Shown here piece by piece: positions 17,852 through 25,220 of a stretch of 52,927 bases of DNA. The stretch lies in the NCBI RefSeq assembly GCF_900142195.1, contig NZ_FRAB01000045.1, positions 1-52,927 on the forward strand, given 5' to 3'. The notes under the pieces are model-generated. The model ran no database searches, was not told the DNA's origin, and saw only the letters and a program-made list of their open reading frames with translations. The DNA comes from Paraburkholderia terricola (GTDB lineage: Bacteria; Pseudomonadota; Gammaproteobacteria; Burkholderiales; Burkholderiaceae). Each line of letters opens with the position of its first letter. The first letter of the stretch is position 1. Made by a program: the position numbers and the translations under genes.

Positions 17852-20389
17852 TTAGAGAGGAACGACGGCGGCACCGCTTTTTGCGGCCTTCAGCAGGCAC
17901 TCAACACAGACATGTTTCGGCGACATGTCGACCGGCTGGTCTTTCGGGCCGGGCATCCCGTGCACGGCCGCATGCGCGACAAACTTGCCAGACGTACCGT
18001 GTTCGATGCCGCTGGCGTCGAACTTGACAAAGCTGCCACCGCCGTCAATAAGGACCTGTTCCTTGGCCCGAATATGGATCGAGTCGCTGGTCAGATTGAT
18101 TTCGAGCCGGGAAAGCAGGTTGATCGTTTTGGTCAGTGCGTGGATATCGATGTCACCGCCGGCTGCAACAAGCTTAAGACCGGCTCGTTGCACGAAAAGT
18201 CGTACGGTGTCGCGCACGCTCGCGAAGAAGCTGCGTCCGCTCGCAATAGCCACATGTCCGTCGCTGGTGATCGCGGTATGCTCGCCCGACGCGATATGCA
18301 CCGTTGCCGGGGTAACGACTTCCACACCAGCCTTACCGGCAATAACCAGATGGGGTTCAGTCAGTTCCGGGAACTGATTGGATTCATTTGCGACGCCACG
18401 GATTTGCTGGTTCTGCGCTTCGATCGTCTTTGCAATGTCGAACTGATGCCCCTCGGCATCCTGGGCTTCGCCTTCCTGCGCAACGCGGCTCATGGCCTCG
18501 TGACGGCTCTGTGCATCCTCAAGCTGCCGGACCGTTTCCGACAGATCCTTTACATTCCCCCGCGCGTCGGGCCGTCCGTAGGTCGTGATGAGCAGCCCCA
18601 GCGTGGCGCGCACCGCGCCCCACAGGTTGGTGGCCAGTTCAAATCCCCGACCTCGCTCGTCCTGCCGACCCGCGTTACCGGCGATGCGCGTGATGTGACC
18701 CAGATTCAGCTGCGAGGCGCCTTCGTCACTCGACAGGTGCGCCTGGATCTTGCTGTTGGTGTCATCGAAGGCGAGGGTGTTGGCGCGCCGGCCGCCGATC
18801 TCGCGGCTGCGATAGCCCGCCAGCGCCTGGTTCTGCGGCAACTCGAACGGCGGCATGTTGAACGCATTCACGGCACTGCCGGTAATGACGGGCAGGTCCG
18901 GGTCGCCATTCACGAAGCTGATCGTGACTTCGTGGCCGCGGCGGGGAAGGAAGGTGCCGCCGAACTGGTCACCGTGCCACGCCCCGGCCACGCGCACCCA
19001 GCAGCTCGAGCGCTCGTCGTTATGGCCGAGCCGGTCCCAGACGAACTGCACCTTCACGCGCCCGTAGGCATCGGTCCAGATCTCCTGGTTCTCGGGACAC
19101 ACCACGACCGCGTATTCCGTCCCGGCGATGCGCGGCTTCTCAATGGTGCGCAGCAGGCGGAACGCCTCACTGGACGGCTGGACCTCGAACTCCGCCTTGC
19201 ACTGGTAGCGCTGGCCGGTGCCGGACGCCTCCGCGACTTCCTCGATCGTCAGCCTGCTGGAAATAACCGCGTACTCGCGGTTCGCAGCCAGCTGCGGATA
19301 ATGCGTGAGCACAAAGGTCCGGCCGGTGACGAGTCCGCGCAGATTACCCTCGCCGGTCGCGCGCAGTCCCTGGCAACGCAGCGCCTGCATCTGGACCATC
19401 GTCAGGTACTCGGCTTCGGTCTGCGGCTCGTTGTGGTCGCCCGAAAGACCAGAGGCGCCCGCCTGGGGCTGGGCATAGTCGCCCCACGTGTAATGCTCCT
19501 GATGCGCGAGGCCCGTGTCGCGCGGATCCTCACGCTTGACCGACAGGTCGGCGCGTGGCCACGTGTAGTCGTAGTCGACGGAAGTCACTGCGCCCGTCGT
19601 CAGCGAGGTTTGGACCGTCAGCGCGTGAATATGCTCCTCGTCGATTCGCCGGCCGGTGGGCGCTTCGTAGCGGATCGTCCGGTAGGCCTCGTCGAGAGAC
19701 TTCAGCGCGCCCATGGAGTCGCACAGCACGAGCCGGTGCTTGCCGTCGCTGTGCTCGAAGAACCAGAAAATCCCCCATTCCTGCCAGAGCCGCTGCAGGA
19801 AGGTCCAGTCGCTCTCGAAGTGCTGCCGCTGGATGTCGCGCTTGGGCCACGCCTTGTTCGGGCGCGGTGTGGTCAGCCGCTTGTCGACGGGAAACGTGTA
19901 CGCCGAGAGCACCGCGTCGGTGATCTCGACCACCGACATGTCCTGGAAATTCCGGGTGTTGCGGTTTTTCGTGGCCTGCCACAGCCACGGGCGCAGCGTC
20001 AGCTCGTAGACGATCGAGCGGCCATCCTCGCGCACGATGCGCGCGGCGCTCACGATGCCCGTAATCTCGCGCGTGCCGGCGCCGAGATTGGCCTGACCTG
20101 CCTCGCCTGCAAGACCCGGAATGAAGTGCCCTTTACCCTCGATCTGGATCGAGACGGTGACTTCCGTGCCAATCAGCCTGTCGAGTTCGATGTTCGCCGC
20201 GATGCTTGGTGAGAACGCCAGCGAATCGGGCGTCTTCAGTTCGAGCGTGTACCTGAACAGTTCGCCGAGCGTTTCGGCTCCGGCGAGCTTCACCGGCGTC
20301 AGGATGGGCTGTCCGCCGTACATCGGCAACGCCGCGCCGGCGACGGACAACGTACGCCCGGTACCGGATAACTGATTCATCAAACCCAT
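17852..20389 (-). CDS. vgrG: T6SS spike protein VgrG with DUF2345 extension
   Basis: 845 aa. The N-terminal gp27-like part is about 1-380. A gp5/OB-like domain follows with the hallmark WTDAYGRVKVQFVWDR and WVRVAGAWHGDQFGGTFLPR. After it comes the HEVTISFVNGDPDLPVITG block, then a repetitive beta-helix needle and a DUF2345 domain (SGEHTAITSDGHVAIASGRS). The C-terminus is short and Cys-containing (HVCVECLLKAAKSG), with no added toxin domain. VgrG trimers puncture the target cell and carry PAAR and effector. The DUF2345 region often docks Tle effectors, in keeping with the downstream adaptor and Tle1. A good ribosome-binding site (AGGAGTCTC) precedes ATG 20389. Confidence 0.97.
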   Translation of the reverse strand: MGLMNQLSGTGRTLSVAGAALPMYGGQPILTPVKLAGAETLGELFRYTLELKTPDSLAFSPSIAANIELDRLIGTEVTVSIQIEGKGHFIPGLAGEAGQANLGAGTREITGIVSAARIVREDGRSIVYELTLRPWLWQATKNRNTRNFQDMSVVEITDAVLSAYTFPVDKRLTTPRPNKAWPKRDIQRQHFESDWTFLQRLWQEWGIFWFFEHSDGKHRLVLCDSMGALKSLDEAYRTIRYEAPTGRRIDEEHIHALTVQTSLTTGAVTSVDYDYTWPRADLSVKREDPRDTGLAHQEHYTWGDYAQPQAGASGLSGDHNEPQTEAEYLTMVQMQALRCQGLRATGEGNLRGLVTGRTFVLTHYPQLAANREYAVISSRLTIEEVAEASGTGQRYQCKAEFEVQPSSEAFRLLRTIEKPRIAGTEYAVVVCPENQEIWTDAYGRVKVQFVWDRLGHNDERSSCWVRVAGAWHGDQFGGTFLPRRGHEVTISFVNGDPDLPVITGSAVNAFNMPPFELPQNQALAGYRSREIGGRRANTLAFDDTNSKIQAHLSSDEGASQLNLGHITRIAGNAGRQDERGRGFELATNLWGAVRATLGLLITTYGRPDARGNVKDLSETVRQLEDAQSRHEAMSRVAQEGEAQDAEGHQFDIAKTIEAQNQQIRGVANESNQFPELTEPHLVIAGKAGVEVVTPATVHIASGEHTAITSDGHVAIASGRSFFASVRDTVRLFVQRAGLKLVAAGGDIDIHALTKTINLLSRLEINLTSDSIHIRAKEQVLIDGGGSFVKFDASGIEHGTSGKFVAHAAVHGMPGPKDQPVDMSPKHVCVECLLKAAKSGAAVVPL

Positions 20390-20469
20390 CTGAGACTCCT
20401 GTTAACGCTTCAGGCAAACCATTGATGACACGCCTGTGCGTCGATTGGCAATCGGACAGCCGATGGCCG

Positions 20470-21816
20470 TCATCCGCGCACACCCCACAGTTCGAGCTTC
20501 AGCGACGGAAACTCGCCGGCCACATGCAGCGCGAAGCCGCCGTGCCGCGCGATCTCGTCCCACAGGGGGCCGCTGCGCGTGAGCTCGTAATAGACATAAC
20601 CGGCGTTGAACGGAATCTGCCGCGGCGGCACCGGCAGCGCCTGCAGCGCAAGCCCTGGCAGATGGCCGCGCACGAGATGCGGCAGCTTGTCGGAGGGGCC
20701 TGCTTTCGCCTGCGCGACGAACTGCTGCTGCAGCACGTCGGGCGGCATCTGCGCGGACACGGCGAGCACCACGGCCGTGAAGCCCTGCATCTCGACCGGA
20801 TCGACCACCGCGTTGCGCATCCCGTACCCCTGCTCGGAGAGCGTAATGCTCTGCGCGCTGCGCACCAGCACCGCATTGAGCAGGCGATGGGTGTCGTCGA
20901 CCACGGGCTTCAGGCAGAGATGCGGTGTCGTGTGCTGGTAGGCGGGATGCGAATCAAGCGGCCGGCGCGTTTCCGTGCGCACGTAGGTCGACAGTTCCCC
21001 GGCCATGCCGAGCAGCAGCGCATAGACATCGGCAGGGGAGGTGGTCGGCACCCGGCGCAGGTGCTGCAGCAGCGGCTCGTAGCGGTTCAGCGTCTGCAGC
21101 AGCAGATAGTCGGAGACTTCGGCGGCCATGCCGGCGACACCGTCGCCGCCGGTCAGACGCTGCGCGAGCGCGTTCGCGCGCAGGCGCGTGAGGTCATGGA
21201 TTTTCGCGAGCCAGCTCGTGAGCAGATCGCTCGCGCCGTAGCCCGCGACCGGCGGCACCAGCGTGTCGTCCAGTTCGATGCTGCCGTCGGCGCGGATCGT
21301 CTTCACGCGCGTGACTGCCAGTCCGATCCACGCGCCGGTTAGTTCCTTCTCCGGCACGAGCCGTAGCCTGAGTCTCGATAGCTGGATGTCCTGCGCGCCG
21401 ATGCCAATCGAGTTGGTGTCGCGCAGTTCGACGTCGAAGACGGAGAAGCGCGCGAGCGAGTCCGACGCCTCATCGAAGGTCGTCTCCTCGCCGTTGGGCA
21501 CACGCACCGGTACCGCCAGGTAGATCACCTGGTCCAGGTGTTCCGGCCGGATCGTGAGCGGAGACGGCGGAGGCGTGCTGCCCGGGGCGTCGAAGGGGGT
21601 GCCGTCAGCAAAGACGCCGGCCACCGACTTCACGATCACCTTGCCGAGCGCGAGCGCCTCGATATCCAGGCCGTAGTGACTGAAGCCAAAAAAGAATGGC
21701 GAGAGGGGCGCCGCGCGCTTGTGCGCGTAGTGCTCGAGATAGCGTTCCTGCTGCTGGAACTGCGGGGTCCGAAACAGCACGCCATCGCACCACGTGACCT
21801 TGTTATACCAGCTCAT
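20470..21816 (-). CDS. tssK: T6SS baseplate protein TssK
   Basis: 448 aa, the usual length. Starts MSWYNKVTWCDGVLFRTPQ, the family signature, then FQQQERYLEHYAH and LSPFFFGFSHYGLDIEAL. TssK trimers link the baseplate wedge (TssE/F/G) to the TssL/TssM membrane complex. The frame is open for about 35 codons upstream, but that extension overlaps the tssJ 3' end and is Arg-rich, so the Met at 21816 is chosen. It lies between tssJ and vgrG. Confidence 0.96.
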   Translation of the reverse strand: MSWYNKVTWCDGVLFRTPQFQQQERYLEHYAHKRAAPLSPFFFGFSHYGLDIEALALGKVIVKSVAGVFADGTPFDAPGSTPPPSPLTIRPEHLDQVIYLAVPVRVPNGEETTFDEASDSLARFSVFDVELRDTNSIGIGAQDIQLSRLRLRLVPEKELTGAWIGLAVTRVKTIRADGSIELDDTLVPPVAGYGASDLLTSWLAKIHDLTRLRANALAQRLTGGDGVAGMAAEVSDYLLLQTLNRYEPLLQHLRRVPTTSPADVYALLLGMAGELSTYVRTETRRPLDSHPAYQHTTPHLCLKPVVDDTHRLLNAVLVRSAQSITLSEQGYGMRNAVVDPVEMQGFTAVVLAVSAQMPPDVLQQQFVAQAKAGPSDKLPHLVRGHLPGLALQALPVPPRQIPFNAGYVYYELTRSGPLWDEIARHGGFALHVAGEFPSLKLELWGVRG

Positions 21817-21880
21817 GCGCGCCTTTGGACCGGTTGCAGGGACTGCACGGATTGTTCCCGCGCGATGTTTGCGAGTTGTT

Positions 21881-22411
21881 TCATCTGGGAGCCTCGGTGA
21901 CCTTGATCGCGTTCGCCTCAAGCGTGATCGTCAGTTTCAGCTTCGGTGTCGAGAAGCGGTACCACGCCTTGTCGGGCGTGGCGGGCAACGCGTAGACCGC
22001 GCGCCACACGGAATTCGGCAAATCCCGGTATGCGGCCAGGACGCCGAGCGTCGTGGTCGCCGGATCGACGGTTCTCGTGATCGTCACATGTTCGCCGGGG
22101 CGCAACTGGAACTGGTCGCGCTTGACGAGGTCGTCGGCCAGTACCGTCCTGTCCTTGTCCTGCAGCGTAAAGAAGTCGGCTGCGTTAAACGCGCCGTCGG
22201 TCTTCAGTTCGTAGATGCGCACGATGATGGGCGCCGCACGCTTCTGCTCGTCTGGATTGACCGTGGCAGCGGCGTTTGCCGTCACGTCGAGCCGGAGCGG
22301 TTCTTTGGGCTTCGGATCGCCGCTCGCGCACGCGGCCAGCACGAGCGAAGACGCAATAGCAGCAACAGCAGTGACGGAGCGGATCAGGCGCATTCGGGGC
22401 ATGCAGTGCAC
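21881..22411 (-). CDS. tssJ: T6SS outer-membrane lipoprotein TssJ
   Basis: 176 aa at most. The signal sequence AVAAIASSLVLAAC has an LAAC lipobox, giving a Cys-anchored outer-membrane lipoprotein. The mature part is a small beta-sandwich with IIVRIYELKTDGAFNAADFF and the L1-loop region that contacts TssM. Three in-frame Met codons (22411, 22402, 22393) are possible starts; none has a strong ribosome-binding site and all give the same mature protein. Placed after hcp and before tssK. Confidence 0.93.
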   Translation of the reverse strand: MHCMPRMRLIRSVTAVAAIASSLVLAACASGDPKPKEPLRLDVTANAAATVNPDEQKRAAPIIVRIYELKTDGAFNAADFFTLQDKDRTVLADDLVKRDQFQLRPGEHVTITRTVDPATTTLGVLAAYRDLPNSVWRAVYALPATPDKAWYRFSTPKLKLTITLEANAIKVTEAPR

Positions 22412-22431
22412 GAAGGTTGTCAGACTGTGGA

Positions 22432-22469
22432 AGCCCGGTGCGGCCGCGCGAACGCGCCGGCACCGGGCT
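22432..22469 (-). terminator. Strong GC-rich hairpin behind hcp (attenuator-like)
   Basis: AGCCCGGTGC (22432-22441) pairs perfectly with GCACCGGGCT (22460-22469); inside, CGCG-CGAA-CGCG gives a second stem with a tight loop. It lies 24 bp behind the hcp stop and before tssJ. No U-run follows, so it is probably not a full intrinsic terminator. It may stabilise hcp mRNA 3' ends or lower downstream expression, which would suit the much higher need for Hcp than for TssJ. Confidence 0.6.
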
Positions 22470-22493
22470 GAACTACAACGGGCGAAACAAACG

Positions 22494-22979
22494 TTACGCT
22501 TCCTTGTTGCCCTTGATGTCGAAGCTGGCCGTCACAGCGCCGCCGCTACCACCCTGCGCATTCTGCACGACGTATTCCTGCTTGACCTTCGCGAACGACA
22601 GCGACACCTTTTCAAGGCTCTTCTCTGCGTCGTTCTTGCTGCCCGACGGCTTCACGCGCGTGACGATCACGTCGCTCATCGTGAGCTTCAGGTATTCGAG
22701 CGGATTGCCGCCTGCCTTGCGCATGACAAGCACAGCCTGATCGATGTGCTTGCCGGTCAGCGCGTACTTCATCAGGTTCGGGCTCGCGCGGTCGATCCCG
22801 TGTTCGAATGTCAGATCCGCGACAGTTGCCTTGCCTGCACCGCCGCCGCTGCCGGCGTGCATCGACGACTCCTGGCTGATTTCCCAGTCCCAGTTCAGGA
22901 CTTCGATTTCGTCCTTGTGCTTGTCGTCCAGCGACTCGCCGTTGATGCCGTCAATCTTGAGAAAAATATCCTGAGCCAT
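22494..22979 (-). CDS. hcp: T6SS tube protein Hcp
   Basis: 161 aa. Typical Hcp features: start MAQDIFLKIDGINGES, the DDKHKDEIEVLNWDWEISQE strand, FEHGIDRASPNLMKYALTGK and KLTMSDVIVTRV. Hexameric rings of Hcp stack into the tube propelled by the TssB/C sheath and can carry small cargo. A ribosome-binding site (GGAG) precedes ATG 22979. It is followed by a strong intercistronic hairpin. No C-terminal toxin extension. Confidence 0.97.
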   Translation of the reverse strand: MAQDIFLKIDGINGESLDDKHKDEIEVLNWDWEISQESSMHAGSGGGAGKATVADLTFEHGIDRASPNLMKYALTGKHIDQAVLVMRKAGGNPLEYLKLTMSDVIVTRVKPSGSKNDAEKSLEKVSLSFAKVKQEYVVQNAQGGSGGAVTASFDIKGNKEA

Positions 22980-23076
22980 CTATCTACTCCTTGATGTTGA
23001 TGAATGAAACAACCGGGGGCCCGCCGTACCATGCGCCGCAGCCTCCGGCCAAACGAGGACTCCAGCCTGCATTGGC

Positions 23077-24582
23077 TCAGGCGGCTTCCTTGATCGACGG
23101 CAGCTTCGCGACAAGGCGCAGCGACACGGTCAGGCCTTCGAGCTGGAAGTGCGGGCGCAGGAAGAACTTCGCCTGGTAGTAGCCGGGGTTACCTTCCACT
23201 TCCTCGACCACGACTTCGGCAGCTGCGAGCGGCCGGCGAGCCTTGGTGTCCTGCGACGAGTTGACCGGATCCGCATCGACGTAATGCATGATCCATTCGT
23301 TGAGCCACCGCTGCATGTCCTCGCGCTCCTTGAACGCGCCGATCTTGTCGCGCACGATGCACTTCAGGTAGTGCGCAAAGCGCGAGCACGCGAACAGATA
23401 CGGCAGACGTGCCGACAGGTTCGCGTTCGCGGTGGCATCCGCGTCGTGATATTCGGCGGGTTTTTGCAGCGACTGTGCGCCGATGAAGGTCGCGTGGTCG
23501 GTGTTCTTGCGGTGGATCAGCGGAATGAAACCATTCTTCGAGAGTTCCGCCTCGCGCCGGTCCGAAATCGCGATTTCGGTCGGACACTTCATGTCGACAC
23601 CGCCGTCATCGGTCGGGAAGGTGTGGCACGGCAGGTTCTCGACCGTGCCGCCCGACTCGACGCCGCGGATCAGCGAGCACCAGCCATACAGTTTGAATGA
23701 ACGGTTCACGTTCACGCCCATCGCATAGGCCGCATTGGCCCACGCATAGCGGCGGTGGTCCGAACCCTGCGTGTCTTCCTCGAAATCGAACTCGTCGACC
23801 GGGTTCGTCTTCGCGCCATAAGGCAAGCGCGACAGGAAGCGCGGCATCGCGAGACCCACATATCGGGCATCGTCGGTATTGCGCAGCGAGTTCCAGGACG
23901 CGTACTCCAGGTTCTGCGTGAAAATCTTCGTCAGGTCGCGCGGATTGGCCAGTTCCTGCCATGATTCCATCTGCAGCACCGAGGGTGCCGCGCCGGAAAT
24001 AAACGGCGTGTGCGCGGCAGCGGAAACCTTTGCGATCGAGGCGAGCAGATCGACGTCCGGCGGCGTATGGTCGAAATAGTAGTCGGCGACGAGGCACCCG
24101 TACGGCTCGCCACCGAGCTGGCCATATTCTTCTTCGTAGATCTGCTTGAAGAGCGGGCTCTGATCCCAGGCCTGACCCTTGTAACGGCGCATCGTGCGAC
24201 GCAACTCGTCCTTCGACACGTCCATGAAGCGGATCTTGAGGTGCTCGTCGGTCTCGGTGTTCGACACGAGGTGATGCAGCCCACGCCACGCGGATTCGAG
24301 CTTCTGGTAGTCCTCGTGATGCAGGATCAGGTTGATCTGCTCGGAGAGCTTGTGGTCGATCTGCGAGATGATCGCGGCGATGCTTTTGTACGCGTCGTCG
24401 CTGATCGTGGCCGATTGCTGCAGGGCCTGGTCGGCGAGGGTCTGCACCGCGAATTCGACGGCTTCGCGGGCCCGCTCGGTCTTCGGCCGGAACTCCTGCG
24501 TCAGCAGGTTTGTGAAGTCGGAATGCGTCTGCGCCTGCGGGGCGCCCGCCTGTGTCTGCTGGTGTGTCTGCTGTTTTGCCAT
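23077..24582 (-). CDS. tssC: T6SS contractile sheath large subunit TssC
   Basis: 501 aa. Contains the conserved segments KLESAWRGLHHLVSNTET, RFMDVSKDELRRTMRRYKG, LVADYYFDHTPPDVDLLA and ANAAYAMGVNVNRSFKLYGW, then the C-terminal EGNPGYYQAKFFLRPHFQLE strand. With TssB it forms the contractile sheath around the Hcp tube. It lies 32 bp after tssB and before hcp, the standard order. No sign of damage. Confidence 0.98.
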   Translation of the reverse strand: MAKQQTHQQTQAGAPQAQTHSDFTNLLTQEFRPKTERAREAVEFAVQTLADQALQQSATISDDAYKSIAAIISQIDHKLSEQINLILHHEDYQKLESAWRGLHHLVSNTETDEHLKIRFMDVSKDELRRTMRRYKGQAWDQSPLFKQIYEEEYGQLGGEPYGCLVADYYFDHTPPDVDLLASIAKVSAAAHTPFISGAAPSVLQMESWQELANPRDLTKIFTQNLEYASWNSLRNTDDARYVGLAMPRFLSRLPYGAKTNPVDEFDFEEDTQGSDHRRYAWANAAYAMGVNVNRSFKLYGWCSLIRGVESGGTVENLPCHTFPTDDGGVDMKCPTEIAISDRREAELSKNGFIPLIHRKNTDHATFIGAQSLQKPAEYHDADATANANLSARLPYLFACSRFAHYLKCIVRDKIGAFKEREDMQRWLNEWIMHYVDADPVNSSQDTKARRPLAAAEVVVEEVEGNPGYYQAKFFLRPHFQLEGLTVSLRLVAKLPSIKEAA

Positions 24583-24614
24583 GGTCTACTATCCTCGGTG
24601 TGGACTGTTCCGGC

Positions 24615-25172
24615 TCAGTGCGCGGCAGTTTCGTTGTCTGCTGCGTCGTCCGCGCCATCCGCGTTCCCGTGCAGCTGCGGCTTTGGTGCCGCCGCCAGCG
24701 ACTTGAGCAACGCCGGGTCCTGCAGCAACTGGTTCACGAGGGTCTCGGCGCCCGACTTGCCGTCCATGTAGGTCTGCAGGTTCGCCAGCTGCGTGCGCGC
24801 CTCGAGCAGTTTCCGCAACGGTTCGACCTTGCGGGCGATCGCCGCCGGCGAGAAGTCCTCGATGCTCTCGAAGGTCATGTCGACCATCATCTGGCCGTCG
24901 CCCGTCAGAGTGTTCGCTACCGCGAATGCGACGCGCGGCTTGATGGCTTTCATCCGTTCATCGAAGTTATCGATATCAATATCGAGGAAGCTGCGATCTG
25001 CCACCGCCGGCAGCGGCTCGACGGACTTGCCTGACAGGTCGGCGAGCACGCCCATCACGAATGGCAGCTCGACCTTCTTTTCCGAGCCGTAGACCTCGAC
25101 GTCGTACTCAATCTGCACACGCGGCGCACGGTTGCGCCCAATGAATTTCTGCGAACTGCTGGAAGCGGACAT
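24615..25172 (-). CDS. tssB: T6SS contractile sheath small subunit TssB
   Basis: 185 aa. Conserved TssB segments: RNRAPRVQIEYDVEVYGSEK, VELPFVMGVLADLSGK, FLDIDIDNFDERMKAIKPRV and TFESIEDFSPAAIARKVEPL. Forms the sheath heterodimer with TssC; its helices are handled by the ClpV ATPase during sheath recycling. A GGAG ribosome-binding site precedes ATG 25172. Located 48 bp downstream of clpV in the same operon. Confidence 0.98.
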   Translation of the reverse strand: MSASSSSQKFIGRNRAPRVQIEYDVEVYGSEKKVELPFVMGVLADLSGKSVEPLPAVADRSFLDIDIDNFDERMKAIKPRVAFAVANTLTGDGQMMVDMTFESIEDFSPAAIARKVEPLRKLLEARTQLANLQTYMDGKSGAETLVNQLLQDPALLKSLAAAPKPQLHGNADGADDAADNETAAH

Positions 25173-25220
25173 GGATGGTCTCCGTGAACGGTGGTGAACA
25201 ATGGGTAGGGGCGGCAGGGT

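Noticed and set aside
17822..20212. A 796-codon plus-strand open frame opposite vgrG
   Set aside because: It is the antisense frame of a clear VgrG gene, rich in Arg/Gly/Val with no family-like segments; GC-rich codon bias keeps such shadow frames open.
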